Source: DAOVFN01 sp964607835 (lineage in GTDB: Archaea; Aenigmatarchaeota; Aenigmatarchaeia; QMZP01). From it: a stretch of 56,458 nucleotides of DNA. The DNA is taken from assembly GCA_964607835.1 (NCBI GenBank), contig CAZSLL010000007.1, positions 1 to 56,458 on the forward strand. Direction: 5' to 3'. The notes below the pieces were generated by a model. The model had not been told where the DNA came from and ran no database searches. It was given only the letters and a program-made list of their open reading frames with translations. Positions within the stretch are counted from its first letter, which is position 1, and every line of letters starts with the position of its first letter. Positions 20,230-30,627 of the stretch are shown here, one piece after another. A program made the position numbers and the translations under genes.

Positions 20230-21702
20230 TCAGGTGTAAACCCTGAGCCTGCTGTAGAGCTTCCTTATCCGCTCGTAGATTTCCCCTGCCTCCTGGTAGC
20301 TCTCTGCCCTGTTGAGCTGGTTGTACATGGAAAGGGCCTTCCTGTAGAGGTTCTTGGCCTCGTCCATGTCGTTTCCCTTGATGCTCTCCTCTGCCCTCTC
20401 GATTATGGAGTCTATTCCCTCCCTTATGCCATCCACTGACTGCTCGCCCTTCTTCGAGGGCGCCACTGGCACTGATTCCTTTCTGACCTGCCTGGCAGTC
20501 CCCTTTGCGCTTGCCCTGGGAACGTCAGCGAAGGAGCTCCTCTCCCTGCTCTCCTGGGCTTCCTGGCTGGCCTTCGCGAAATCCCGAACCTTCTCCTCTG
20601 CTGTGGAGGAGGCGGCCTTCCTGAGCTCCTCCAGGCTTTCCCTGAGGGAGTCAACCTCCTCCCTGGTGGCGAACATCTTGTCCACTTTGGACTTGCCCAC
20701 CTCCTCCAGGAGCCCCTTGAGCCCTGCCTCCTTGAGCGACTTGAGCAGGTCGCTCATGATGTCCTTCATCTCGTAAATCTTATCATCTGTCTTTGTCTCC
20801 ACCCCGCTTATCTTGTCCTCTATGCTGGTCTGGAAATTCTTGAAATCATCCTTCTTGACAAGTCCGCCCATCCTGGTCTCCAGCATGTCAGCCGACTTCA
20901 TGAGCTCGTGCATGGTCTCCTCGTTGAATGATATCTTGTCCTTGAAGCTCTGGAACTCAGCCAGCCTGCTGCTCATGTCAGAGAACATGCTCTCTATCTT
21001 GGCCGCTGTCCTGGATGCGTATTTCCTGTGCTCCTCGACCTTGTCCACCTTCTCCTGGAGGGTCTTTATTAGCTTTACCAGGTTCTTGACGTCCCTCACG
21101 TTCTCCAGAATTTCAGAGATGTCCTTGACCTCCTTGCGGGCCTCCTGCATCTGCATTCCAACCTTCTCGAGCCCTGCCTCGTTCTTCTCTATGCCCTCCT
21201 CGAGCTTGGCGAATCTGGAGGCAACCTTCTCGGGCTCCATGGCCTCGGCTGTTTCCTTTATCCTGGTGAATCCGCCCTGGAACTCCCTTATGAGCTTGTC
21301 CTTCTCCATTATGGAGGACCTGAGCTCGCCAATCTCCTGGTTGAGCCCGGAGAGCCGCTCTTCAAGCGCTCCCCTGGACTGTGCGGCCGCGTCGAGCTTG
21401 CCCTCGAGCTTCTCGGTCTTCAGGAGCAGCATGTCCATGCTGGTGCCGCCTGACTCCTTCCCTGATGATGACTTGGGAGACTCTTCTTTCTCGTCTTCCT
21501 TTGAGGCCTTCTTGAGCTTGATGCTCTTGCCTTCCTTCTTCTCCAGCTCATCGAACTCTGATGAGGAGATGACGTTCTCCTCGTGCTCAGAGTCCTTGTT
21601 CCCCTCTCCCTTGCCTGGCTTCCTGGCCTCTTTTTCCTGGGGCTTCTTTCCCTCAGAGCCGTCTGCCTTGCTGTTTTTCTTGACCTTTATCCCCAAAATC
21701 AA
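20230..21702 (-). CDS. Cytoplasmic coiled-coil protein, probable partner of the HerA-like surface ATPase
   Basis: 490 residues, no signal peptide or membrane helix. A charged Lys/Glu/Ser-rich low-complexity N-terminus (~1-90) is followed by long heptad-type coiled coil (~90-390) and a C-terminal helical-hairpin segment (~425-490: AEESIKGNDMDEAKNLYRKA...) resembling MIT/TPR-type repeats. The start is TTG at 21702, sharing TTGA with the TGA stop of the upstream ATPase gene; GGTGA sits immediately before it. This 4-nt overlap implies translational coupling and a physical or functional link. The last ~60 residues of the ATPase have a similar helical pattern (AKDKLKQGRFRMAQIYISSL), so the two tails may belong to the same interaction class. 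A scaffold or adaptor on the cytoplasmic face is my inference; no enzymatic motif is visible. Confidence 0.85.
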   Translation of the reverse strand: MILGIKVKKNSKADGSEGKKPQEKEARKPGKGEGNKDSEHEENVISSSEFDELEKKEGKSIKLKKASKEDEKEESPKSSSGKESGGTSMDMLLLKTEKLEGKLDAAAQSRGALEERLSGLNQEIGELRSSIMEKDKLIREFQGGFTRIKETAEAMEPEKVASRFAKLEEGIEKNEAGLEKVGMQMQEARKEVKDISEILENVRDVKNLVKLIKTLQEKVDKVEEHRKYASRTAAKIESMFSDMSSRLAEFQSFKDKISFNEETMHELMKSADMLETRMGGLVKKDDFKNFQTSIEDKISGVETKTDDKIYEMKDIMSDLLKSLKEAGLKGLLEEVGKSKVDKMFATREEVDSLRESLEELRKAASSTAEEKVRDFAKASQEAQESRERSSFADVPRASAKGTARQVRKESVPVAPSKKGEQSVDGIREGIDSIIERAEESIKGNDMDEAKNLYRKALSMYNQLNRAESYQEAGEIYERIRKLYSRLRVYT

Positions 21703-24700
21703 TCACCTGACTTGATGTTTAAGTTTTGTTCGAGCGACGATATATAGATTTGCGCCATCCTGAACCTGCCCTGCTTGAGCTTGTCCTTGGCCAGCCTGAG
21801 CTCCAGCTCTATGTCAAATGTGTCCCTGCCTGACTTCTTCATCTGGGCTATGGTGGCCTCCACCTTCTCGAGCCTCTTCGCGAACTTCTTGTACAGTTCC
21901 ATGTCCTCTGCACTAATCTTGTGCGGGTTGTGCAGCGTGGGCCTGAAGTGGACGAAATATGGCTTACCGTCATTGTACTTGGGGTTCTGGAGCATGCCAA
22001 CGCCCACTCCCTGCCTGGAAATCTTCTTGGAGTACTCCTCCCCGTACTTTGTGGCCACCTTCTGTATGTCGGTCATGGACTTGGTGTTGAGCTGTATCTC
22101 TGTCAGGACATTGCCTGCGATGGCCTCCTTGAAGTCAGCCAGCACCTGGCTGCACATCACCATGCCTATTCCCCATTTACGGAACTCCCTGGCTGCCTTC
22201 TCCAGGGCCACGTACCCTCCCTTTCCCCCGTACTTCTCCAGGAGCCTGTGCACCTCGTCGAAAACCACCATGACCTTGAGTGTGGTGGACTCCTCCCATG
22301 TTCTCCCGAACATGGACTCGATGATTATGCTCACTGCCTCGTCGTACTGGCCTGGCTTGAGCTTATCCAGGGTGAACACCGTTATCTCACCGGGGTTCAG
22401 GTACCTGTCAAATCCCTCGCTCAGTGCCTTCTTGAGCTCCTGGGGGTCGGTCACCTCGAATATCATTCCCTTGTAGGGCTTGACTGACTTGGGGTCCATG
22501 CCGAAGTCAGGGTAGTACTTCCTCAGGTTGTCGTCCTCCAGGGCCTTCACGAATCCCGTCCACTGGGCAGTGGGATCGAAGGCCACCACAGGAATCTTCT
22601 TTTCCAGGGCCTCCTCCACGAACACTGACGCGCTCACTGACTTGCCCGCGCCTGTGGAGCCTGCCACCAGGAGGTGGGTGGTGAGGTCAGGGGGGTTGAA
22701 CCAGGCCTTGTTGCTGCTCTCTGCTATCTTGCCCAGCCAGAATGCGTCAGGGCCCTCCTGGGGAAGCTTCTTGTAGTCAAGCGGGAATATGTACCTGGAC
22801 TTCTCCCTCTTCCAGAGCCTGTACTTCTTGTAGAAGTAGTACCCTATGACAGCCATGCCCACCATGGCAATGCCCATGAGTATCATCCTGCCCTCCCACG
22901 ATGACCAGTATGGCTCCACCAGGTTGAACACTGCCACAGAGTTCACAGACCTGCCGTCAGCGAAGTATGCCCATATCTCAAGGTAGTACTGCCCCACCTT
23001 GAGCCCGGGCTCGTCCATTCCCATGCTCTTGGTGAAGACCTTGGAGTCCTCCAGGAATATGGTCTCCTCGTCCTCCTCTATTATTAGCTCCCTCTCGCTC
23101 TCCTTGATGAAGTACTTCATGCTCACGTTGAAGCCCGGCGGAAGCCCCAGGTTCCTGACGTCAACCGCGAACCTGAGCTTGCCCCCCGGATTGATGTTGG
23201 GGGTGAGTATGTTGATGCCCAGGGACAGGAGCTCAGTGGCAACTATGCTCACGGTCATTGATACCGGTATCTCCTGGCTCCTCGTACCAGAGGAAACCAC
23301 TATGCTTCCGGTGTAGGTTCCGGTCCCCATGTTCTCAGGAACCTCTACCATTATGTCCATGCTCCTGGTCTCGTTGTAGTCCAGCTCCAGTGTGCTGAAT
23401 TCAGGGATTATGTAGTCTCCCAGGCCCTCTACATCCACCCCAACGCTGAGGTTGCTGGAGAGCTTGTTCCTTACCGAGAAGAAGTAGCTCTTGTTCTCGC
23501 CAGGGTGGATATGTATGTTGCCTATGGAAGTGGTTATCTCGAATGGAAGGGTGGTGCTTGGTGTCACTGTTCCTGTGCTGGGGCTGCTGCTGGAGCCGCT
23601 TGAGCCCCCTGTGTCCTGGCTCCCGTCATCATCCTCGTCCCCATCTCCGTCAGCAGTTCCCTCCCACTCCGCAACCACGTATGCTGAGGTGCCGGAGGTG
23701 GTGAATGATATGGTGTCAGCTGAGGCGTTGACCGTGGTCTCTATGGAGGCGTTCTCGAAGTTCCCTCCGCTGCACGTCCTGGTGCTCATGTCCCAGTCAG
23801 AGCACCGGTAAACCCCGAAATTGTTCTCTGTGAGGTCAGCCCTCTCTCCCGGGGTCATCTCTGACAGTGCCTCCCCGTAATCCAGGGTGAAGAGTATGCT
23901 GGAGTTGACCCTGGAGAGGTTCTTCTCAATTGCCACTGCCATGAGCTTGTTGGTGGCCCCTGAAGGCAGAACCACGTTGGTTATGTCAGATGAGTTGATG
24001 GTGAAGTAGTCCAGGCTCATGGGGTTGGTAAGGTTCCGGGGGTCTGACAGGTTCCACTGGTCCACTGCCGATGCATTCAGGTCCACCCCGTAGAGCACCA
24101 CCTCCTGGTCGCTGAACTCCAGCCTCATGTCATAGACCCTTTTGTGGCAGACCCATTTGTAGTGGCCTGTCCCGTTGGTGGAGAACTGGTGTATCCTCCA
24201 CTGCGTGTTGTTCTTGTAGAGGCTCATGGTCACTCCCATTGGGTTCCCGTCCTTGTCGCGCAGGCTTCCGTTGAGATTTATGGGCTGGTATATGTCGAAA
24301 AGGCCCAGGAGGGTGCCGTTCGTCCTGTTCGAGTTGCCTGCAGGGTCAGTGGCGTTTATGATTATCTGGTAGTCCCCTGCGTCCATGGGGCTGGAGAAGT
24401 TGAATGTCCACACATACGGGGTGATGTTGTACATCTCTGTTGTGCTCTGGTTCTGGCCGTTGAAGTGCACGTCAGCGCTGGCGCCCTGCACCATTATGTT
24501 GTCGCTTATGTTGGCCCTAACCACTATCTCAGACTTTGTTCCGTACTCCACGTTTCCCTCTGCGTCTGCCCCCCACACCCATATGCTGTTTATGCTTGGG
24601 GGCGCCACGTCCACGTACCTGACGGCGTCCTCCTCTGTGACCGTGAGAACCGCGTCCTCAGGGGTGTATACCCCTGTGAGCTCCAGGTCATTGTATATGG

Positions 24701-27700
24701 GGTTGCCTGGTATTGAGGGGGCGGTGCAGTTCATGCTCCACAGCCCTGTGAAGTTGCTGTAGCTGCTCTGCAGCCCTGTGCAGGCCGAGCCTCCCAACTC
24801 CACGCTCCAGGTCATGTTTCCCTCCAGTGTGTCAGGGTCCCCGCTCAGTGTGGCGTTCACCGTGAGGTTGATTTTGTCCCCTGCGTACAGCGGGCTGGTG
24901 GGGCTGGTCTGGTTGGGAGAGAATATCCATATGGAGAGGTTTATGACCTGCAGGTCCACGGTTATGTTCCTGGAGTAGGGGACAGCATTCTCCTTGTTGG
25001 TTATCACTATGTTGCTGGTGTAGAATCCAGGCAGGTAGTCAGTGGTGCTGTTGTGGTATATCCTCAGGCTGTAGTAGCTTCCTGCGGGCACGCTGAACTC
25101 GCTTATTCCTGTTCTGATGTAGCTTGTGGTATTGAGGCTGAATACGCTCACGTTGAATGTCCATTCGTCCTCCTTGTTGTTGGTAACCAATATGCTGTCT
25201 ATGGTGCCGTTGAAGGGCATGAGGCCTATGGTCTTGTTGGCGTAGGTGTCTGACACGCTCCAGTCGTGCACAGTGACGTTGACCCTGAACTCAAGGGCGT
25301 CCTGGCAGAGCCCTGCCGGGCTGCAGAAAGAGCCCGTGGCGTTGGCTGTTATGTTGGTGACATATGTCCTTTCTGAAACGTTATTGGGCACGGTGAGGTA
25401 GACGTCCACGGCCTGCTGGCCATCGTGCGCTATAACCGGGACCGATGATGGAGAGAAGCTCACCCACTGGGACACGTTCCCTGAGTCCCCTCCTGACACG
25501 TTGAGCTCTGTGTCCCTGAGGTCTGTGTTTCCGTAGGACTGGATAATGAAGGTCCCTGCCTGGAAGGATGACCCTCCCCTTGGCATGGTGTAGTTCAGGT
25601 AGTCCTCTGAAATGCTCAGTATGGTGCTGTTCACCACGGTTATACCCCTGGTGTCCGAGACATTGTCCTGGGTGGTGTCTGCGTTCAGCCAGGTCACGTT
25701 GACGTCCAGGGGCTTGTATCCCTCGGTGGCAAGGTAGCTAACGTTCACCATAGAGGTCATGTTGCATCCTGTGTGAGGAAGCAGTGAGCCCGTCCCGCAG
25801 GTCACGTCCCCTGCGTAAACCCCCTCCTCTGTGCTTATCCTCACCTGTATGTTGTACATTCCCTCTGTGTCACCGATGTTGGTTAGGTTCACGTAAAGGG
25901 TGTAGCTCCTGTTGAGCTCCCTGGACAGGTTCTCGGCCTGGGATGACGGAACCAGGTTCAGGTCAAGGCTGGCGTTTGTGTTGCCTGACCTGACCAGGAA
26001 GAACGTGCTTGCAGTGTTGTTGCTGGTGTCGTTGTAGAAAACATTGCTGTCGTCTGTTATGTTGCAGGTTATGGTGTGGTTGTCCTCAATGTCAGATGAG
26101 TTGACCCAGTGGAATAGTGCCCTGCCTCCGGAGTCCGTGGTGTTGGAGCCAAGGTACTCCCCTGCGCCCCAGAAGGTCATGTTGTGGCCCTCAACGTAGC
26201 GGGACGTGTTTGCGTCAAACACGTAGCAGAATATGTCCAGGCTGGCGTTCTTCATGCACTCCCAGCTCTCGTCGAATGTGCAGTTGGTGGAGGAGAGGTT
26301 GCCCAGGGCAATCCCGCTCCACCCGTACATGTACATGTACTGGCTGTCCCTGTCAGGCGTGTAGTACGTTCCTGACACGTTTGCTATTATGTTTCTCATT
26401 CCCAGGGGCTCTGTTACAGGTATGCTCCACGAGGAGTCCTCGCCCGTGCCCAGCAGGTCCTCTGAGGTGGCTGTCAGGGAGTGGCTGAATCCTGAGTGCG
26501 GGTTCACGCATTCCCCGCTCTCGTCAGCCAGGCATATGTAGTCTATGTTAACGTGGCTGGAGTCCACGAGCCCTCCCCCTCCGAATCCGTAGTCATGGAT
26601 GGTGATGTTTATCCAGGTGGCCTCTGAGAAAGACTCGTTGTAGCACACCTGCTCCCTCCACACCCCCTTCCTGGAGAAGTCCAGGTCGCATGAGCCGTTG
26701 CCCGCGTATACCCTGAGGTAGGCGTCCCCTGTGGAGTTGTCGAACTCGCCTGTGGCGTTGAAGCCCACCCTTATCCTGTCATACCCAAGCTCCCTTCCCG
26801 CATAAAACCTGGCGCCCTGCACTGACTCAGAGCCCCCGTTGAAGTCTGATGAGAGGTAAAGGGTTCCATTTTCTTCAATATCCCTGGCCTCACACGCGCA
26901 GTAGCTTCCGTCGCACACGTCCCTTGACCATGCCCCTGTGCTGGAGTTGGAGCCGAAGCAGTCCCAGGGCAGAACAGAGCCTGACTCAAAACCCCCGTTC
27001 TCTATGTACGTGAAAGTGCCTGGCTCGCTGCTCTGGTTGTAGAGTATGGTGTAGCTCAGGTTCTGCCATTCTGACTGTGTGGCCAGAAAAACAAGCTCTG
27101 AGTGCTCGCCGAAGTATTCTTGTGACCAGTTCATAGAGCTCTTGATGGAGTCGTTCCATGGGTTAACCCTGCTGGGAACCTCAGAGCCGTCCTGGAACAC
27201 CCTGGTGCTGTTCATGGGCCAGTCCCAGAGGTCTATGTCCCTGGACTCCAGCCAGGTGCTGTTCACTATGACCGGGAAGGTCTCCTCATCGTAGCCGCCC
27301 TCCTTCCTCACCAGGAGGTCAAGGGTCCTCTTGCGCTTGAGGTACCAGCTCACTGTGTAGTCCCCCGGACCTGCCAGCTCGCAGGTGTCGTTGACACTGG
27401 AGCTGAGGTCTATGCTCTCCCCCTTATTGGATATACTGTACTCCTCAGGCCCTGTAACCGTTACATTGAGCCTGTCATACACATAAACGCTCCTGGAGTC
27501 CTCTGGGTTCCTTATTGAATAGGGCCCGTTCTCGTTGCTTATGGTTATGTTCATGTAGTGGCTTCCCCTTGAGTATGCGCACGAGGGCACCCAGTAGTAG
27601 TGGCACCTTCCGTCCCCCTCTGTGTCGTTTGAGCCCAGGTAGGCCCCGTCGAACCAGAACGAGCAGTTGAACCCTGACTGGTTGGCGTATTCCCCGTACT

Positions 27701-30569
27701 CGTCCACCAGCCTGCCCTCCAGGTGGTTGGTGGTGTTCTTCATTATCTTCCTTGCCCCGTATGGCCTGGTTATGCTGATATTCACAGCACCCATTATGTT
27801 GATGACCAGGTATTCTGTGGTCTCTGAGTCGTTGTAGTTGCTGTCCCCCCGGATACCTGCCCTCCAGAGCTGCTCGCCTGCGGAGTAGTTTCCGTCAGGA
27901 GTGAACCAGAACCTGCAGTATCCAGAGGAGTCTGTCAGATTGCTCATTCCCGAGTCGTAGCTGGTTCCGTTGCGGGTTACCCAGAGCCTGCAGCTGGCCC
28001 CTGCGTCTATGAACCCGCCCTCGTCAGAGTCTGCCACCCTCGCCACCAGTGGGGTGGATTCGGTCCTGTTGACGTTGCTTTCGTTCCCTGACACGTATCC
28101 TGTGCTGGTGTATCTCTTCCTGACCAGGGGACCTGAAGCCTCTGAGGTGTTGGTCAGACTGTGCAGGGGATACCCTGATGAGTTGAAGTCCTGGTAGCTG
28201 AAGAAGTACTTGTTGGCCCCTATCCAGCCCTGGCTGCTGGTTATGTTGAACCAGGCCGTTCCGTTGCCGTCGCTCACGGTCGTTGTGCCCCCGCTGTACC
28301 ATGTATCAGTTCCATACAGCCAGTAGTAAAGGGTCACGTTGGTCTCGTCCCCCTCTGTGTCATTGATGCGAATCGAGTAGTTGAACTGGTCTCCCCAGTA
28401 ACTGTGGTTCAGGGTGGCGTTGGGATTCTCTCCAAACGGCCTGAGATTCGTGGAGCCCCCTGCCGTGTAGGTCACGCCTGAGTCTGAATAGGGCTGGATC
28501 CACCTGAAGAAGCTTCCCTCCATGCAAACCTCAAAAGAGTCACCTCCGCAGTCAAGTGATGAATAGACCGGGCTTCCTGTATCGCATGCGGCGTTCTCTG
28601 AGGGAGGGGTGATGTTGCATGCCTGGCCATTCCAGGTCACGTTGAGGAAGTACTCCCCCCTTATGGAGGGGTCGCCTGTGGTGGTGTTGGCGTATATGTC
28701 ATAGAACGTGCTCTGGGTGTTGTTGAATATGGTCAGGTTCCTCCTGGCCCTGAAGTCGTCAGTGGTGTTGGTGTACCAGTATGCCCCCTCGCTTCCTTCC
28801 ACAGGCACGCCCACGCTCATGCTGCTGTCCCAGAAAAGGAATGATGAGGGAAGGCCCCCTGACGAGGAAACCGTGAAATTCGCCACGTTGCATGCGTTGT
28901 CAGCTCCCACTGCCAGCGTGGAATAGGATGTTCCGTTGAAGTCGCACCTGGTCTCGCCCCCCGGAATCTTTATGTAGGCCACCACGATGTCCTGCCCCGG
29001 GTTTCCTGTGAAGCTCACGTTCCTTGACTCGTTGCCCACGCTCTCGTTCACCTGTATGCCCGATGTCCTGGACCACTCCCCGGCCAGTGTGGTGTAGTCC
29101 ACTATGGAGCTCGCGTTGTACGAGTACTCGGCGGTTATGCTGGTCACGTTTAGCTTCCCTGCCCTGCTGGAGTTTATGTACAAGGGCACGCTGCACATGT
29201 CCTGCTGGCAGACAGAGTTCACGTAGTACTCCACTGCCCCTGCCAGGCCTGATGTTGTGGTGCTGGTCCTGAGCGAGCCAGCGTACTCCCAGTCAACTGT
29301 CCCGTTCTCGCCTACATCAATCTGGAGGTCAGTGGGGAAGTAGTCGAAGTTGAATGCGTAAAGGTTCCCGTCCCCGGCCCCAGCCACAACTTCGTTGCCC
29401 AGGTCAGAGGTCAGGTTGCCTACTGCTACTGTCTCTATGTAGCTCTCTGCCATGTAGTCCCATATGAGCGCCCCTGAGCCGCTGAGCGTGTACACCCTCT
29501 TGTCGTTGGACCCGGCCACGACCTCATTTCCTGCTGTCTGGCCCACCACATCGCCAATGGTCACACTTCTCACGTCATCCTGGGTGGTGTAGTTCCAGAG
29601 ATGGCTCAGCGATGAGTTCATGAGGTATACGCTGTAGTCTGCCCCGCCAAAGGCCACCTCGTCGTAGGGGCTCATGGTTACGTTGCCAACAGCTATGCTG
29701 CTCACCCCTCCTGCTCCCAGGTTCTTGCTGAGCACTGTGGCGCATGATGAGTTGACAATCCTTACGAATGAGCCCGTGGCAACTGCAATCTCCTGCCCCG
29801 GGTCTGACGTGAGGTTGCCCGCGTCCAGGCCGTTCACGGTCATGACGCTGCTGTTGCACACCAGGCTGCCCTGGTAATCGAGAATGTAAACCTTGTCAGC
29901 CCCTGCAATAACGTAGTTGTCCCCGTTGCCTGTGAGGTTGGCTATCCTCACGGCCTTCACGTCAGCGCTTGTGAGGTAGCTCCATGCCTCTGAGGCCCCG
30001 GAGTCAGTGACCTCGAGCACGTACACCCGGTTGTTCTCTGCCCCGAAAACCACCTCGTCTCCAGAGAAGCTGGTCACGTTGCCTGTGTCAGTTGAGAACA
30101 CGTCATTGTTCTGGCTGCTCAGGTTGTATGTCCATATCACTGATGCGTCCTGTCCTGAGAGGGCATACACGTTGGATGTTCCCGAGCCCTTGCTGCTTCC
30201 CGTGACTATCTCGTTCCCGGGGTTGGTTGTTATGTTGCCTATGGAAACCCCCAGAAGCCCGGGGTTGTTGATGGACTCCTGGTAGATGTACTGTATCTTG
30301 CCTGTCAGACCGAGCCCGAACGTGCCCACAGTGGAGTTCCTGCTCACGTTGACCCCCAGAGAGAAGCTGTCCCCGCTCCCTGTGAAGTCATGTTCCCTGG
30401 AGTGGGATGAGTCGCTGAACATGCCCTCCTGGTAGGAGAATGAGGGGCTGTCCAGGTCCAGGAGGAACCCTGTCTGCACTGAGGCCACAATGTCAGGGGC
30501 CCTCATGAGTGCCAGAAACAGGAGGGATATAACTAGGGCTAATATGGACAGCCGCCTGAATGGTACCAT
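21699..30569 (-). CDS. Giant transmembrane protein: adhesin-like ectodomain fused to a HerA/FtsK-superfamily ATPase
   Basis: 2,956 residues. Signal peptide (~1-30); FG-GAP/PQQ-like propeller (~90-420) with repeated 'VxIGNLTxxxGNEVVAG' blades; about 1,850 residues of Ig-like/CARDB-like modules with dense sequons; Asp/Gly/Ser linker (~2295-2335); two membrane-proximal beta-sandwiches; one membrane helix (~2560-2582, MILMGIAMVGMAVIGYYFY) followed by basic residues; then a cytoplasmic P-loop domain. Walker A is GSTGAGKS (~2640), followed by PVVAFDPTAQW; Walker B is VMVVFDEVH (~2765); a sensor-like MCSQVLADF follows. This is the HerA/VirB4/FtsK type, but the HAS-barrel of classical HerA is missing. 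The C-terminus is a helical hairpin. The ATG has a TATA box ~26 nt upstream (leaderless) and the stop overlaps the coiled-coil gene. Family members are ring-shaped DNA or protein translocases; an energised surface translocation or contact device is inferred. Confidence 0.92.
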   Translation of the reverse strand: MVPFRRLSILALVISLLFLALMRAPDIVASVQTGFLLDLDSPSFSYQEGMFSDSSHSREHDFTGSGDSFSLGVNVSRNSTVGTFGLGLTGKIQYIYQESINNPGLLGVSIGNITTNPGNEIVTGSSKGSGTSNVYALSGQDASVIWTYNLSSQNNDVFSTDTGNVTSFSGDEVVFGAENNRVYVLEVTDSGASEAWSYLTSADVKAVRIANLTGNGDNYVIAGADKVYILDYQGSLVCNSSVMTVNGLDAGNLTSDPGQEIAVATGSFVRIVNSSCATVLSKNLGAGGVSSIAVGNVTMSPYDEVAFGGADYSVYLMNSSLSHLWNYTTQDDVRSVTIGDVVGQTAGNEVVAGSNDKRVYTLSGSGALIWDYMAESYIETVAVGNLTSDLGNEVVAGAGDGNLYAFNFDYFPTDLQIDVGENGTVDWEYAGSLRTSTTTSGLAGAVEYYVNSVCQQDMCSVPLYINSSRAGKLNVTSITAEYSYNASSIVDYTTLAGEWSRTSGIQVNESVGNESRNVSFTGNPGQDIVVAYIKIPGGETRCDFNGTSYSTLAVGADNACNVANFTVSSSGGLPSSFLFWDSSMSVGVPVEGSEGAYWYTNTTDDFRARRNLTIFNNTQSTFYDIYANTTTGDPSIRGEYFLNVTWNGQACNITPPSENAACDTGSPVYSSLDCGGDSFEVCMEGSFFRWIQPYSDSGVTYTAGGSTNLRPFGENPNATLNHSYWGDQFNYSIRINDTEGDETNVTLYYWLYGTDTWYSGGTTTVSDGNGTAWFNITSSQGWIGANKYFFSYQDFNSSGYPLHSLTNTSEASGPLVRKRYTSTGYVSGNESNVNRTESTPLVARVADSDEGGFIDAGASCRLWVTRNGTSYDSGMSNLTDSSGYCRFWFTPDGNYSAGEQLWRAGIRGDSNYNDSETTEYLVINIMGAVNISITRPYGARKIMKNTTNHLEGRLVDEYGEYANQSGFNCSFWFDGAYLGSNDTEGDGRCHYYWVPSCAYSRGSHYMNITISNENGPYSIRNPEDSRSVYVYDRLNVTVTGPEEYSISNKGESIDLSSSVNDTCELAGPGDYTVSWYLKRKRTLDLLVRKEGGYDEETFPVIVNSTWLESRDIDLWDWPMNSTRVFQDGSEVPSRVNPWNDSIKSSMNWSQEYFGEHSELVFLATQSEWQNLSYTILYNQSSEPGTFTYIENGGFESGSVLPWDCFGSNSSTGAWSRDVCDGSYCACEARDIEENGTLYLSSDFNGGSESVQGARFYAGRELGYDRIRVGFNATGEFDNSTGDAYLRVYAGNGSCDLDFSRKGVWREQVCYNESFSEATWINITIHDYGFGGGGLVDSSHVNIDYICLADESGECVNPHSGFSHSLTATSEDLLGTGEDSSWSIPVTEPLGMRNIIANVSGTYYTPDRDSQYMYMYGWSGIALGNLSSTNCTFDESWECMKNASLDIFCYVFDANTSRYVEGHNMTFWGAGEYLGSNTTDSGGRALFHWVNSSDIEDNHTITCNITDDSNVFYNDTSNNTASTFFLVRSGNTNASLDLNLVPSSQAENLSRELNRSYTLYVNLTNIGDTEGMYNIQVRISTEEGVYAGDVTCGTGSLLPHTGCNMTSMVNVSYLATEGYKPLDVNVTWLNADTTQDNVSDTRGITVVNSTILSISEDYLNYTMPRGGSSFQAGTFIIQSYGNTDLRDTELNVSGGDSGNVSQWVSFSPSSVPVIAHDGQQAVDVYLTVPNNVSERTYVTNITANATGSFCSPAGLCQDALEFRVNVTVHDWSVSDTYANKTIGLMPFNGTIDSILVTNNKEDEWTFNVSVFSLNTTSYIRTGISEFSVPAGSYYSLRIYHNSTTDYLPGFYTSNIVITNKENAVPYSRNITVDLQVINLSIWIFSPNQTSPTSPLYAGDKINLTVNATLSGDPDTLEGNMTWSVELGGSACTGLQSSYSNFTGLWSMNCTAPSIPGNPIYNDLELTGVYTPEDAVLTVTEEDAVRYVDVAPPSINSIWVWGADAEGNVEYGTKSEIVVRANISDNIMVQGASADVHFNGQNQSTTEMYNITPYVWTFNFSSPMDAGDYQIIINATDPAGNSNRTNGTLLGLFDIYQPINLNGSLRDKDGNPMGVTMSLYKNNTQWRIHQFSTNGTGHYKWVCHKRVYDMRLEFSDQEVVLYGVDLNASAVDQWNLSDPRNLTNPMSLDYFTINSSDITNVVLPSGATNKLMAVAIEKNLSRVNSSILFTLDYGEALSEMTPGERADLTENNFGVYRCSDWDMSTRTCSGGNFENASIETTVNASADTISFTTSGTSAYVVAEWEGTADGDGDEDDDGSQDTGGSSGSSSSPSTGTVTPSTTLPFEITTSIGNIHIHPGENKSYFFSVRNKLSSNLSVGVDVEGLGDYIIPEFSTLELDYNETRSMDIMVEVPENMGTGTYTGSIVVSSGTRSQEIPVSMTVSIVATELLSLGINILTPNINPGGKLRFAVDVRNLGLPPGFNVSMKYFIKESERELIIEEDEETIFLEDSKVFTKSMGMDEPGLKVGQYYLEIWAYFADGRSVNSVAVFNLVEPYWSSWEGRMILMGIAMVGMAVIGYYFYKKYRLWKREKSRYIFPLDYKKLPQEGPDAFWLGKIAESSNKAWFNPPDLTTHLLVAGSTGAGKSVSASVFVEEALEKKIPVVAFDPTAQWTGFVKALEDDNLRKYYPDFGMDPKSVKPYKGMIFEVTDPQELKKALSEGFDRYLNPGEITVFTLDKLKPGQYDEAVSIIIESMFGRTWEESTTLKVMVVFDEVHRLLEKYGGKGGYVALEKAAREFRKWGIGMVMCSQVLADFKEAIAGNVLTEIQLNTKSMTDIQKVATKYGEEYSKKISRQGVGVGMLQNPKYNDGKPYFVHFRPTLHNPHKISAEDMELYKKFAKRLEKVEATIAQMKKSGRDTFDIELELRLAKDKLKQGRFRMAQIYISSLEQNLNIKSGD

Positions 30570-30587
30570 GTAGAAAATTATGATTTC

Positions 30588-30600
30588 CTATATAATAAAC
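30588..30600 (-). promoter_or_regulatory. TATA box of the HerA-like ATPase gene
   Basis: Minus strand reads GTTTATTATATAG, centred about 25 nt upstream of the ATG at 30569. This spacing predicts transcription starting at or next to the start codon. Confidence 0.65.
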
Positions 30601-30608
30601 GTTAACAG

Positions 30609-30620
30609 TTAATCGATTAA
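30609..30620. promoter_or_regulatory. 12-bp perfect palindrome upstream of the ATPase promoter
   Basis: TTAATCGATTAA, immediately upstream of the TATA box on the minus strand. Its place near the expected BRE/upstream region would suit a dimeric activator or repressor. No cognate regulator is identified. Confidence 0.4.
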
Positions 30621-30627
30621 TGGGAAG

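Noticed and set aside
20230..21702. The 490-aa coiled-coil protein as an SMC or Rad50 type ATPase
   Set aside because: There is no Walker A, Walker B or ABC signature. Only the coiled coil and a helical tail are present.
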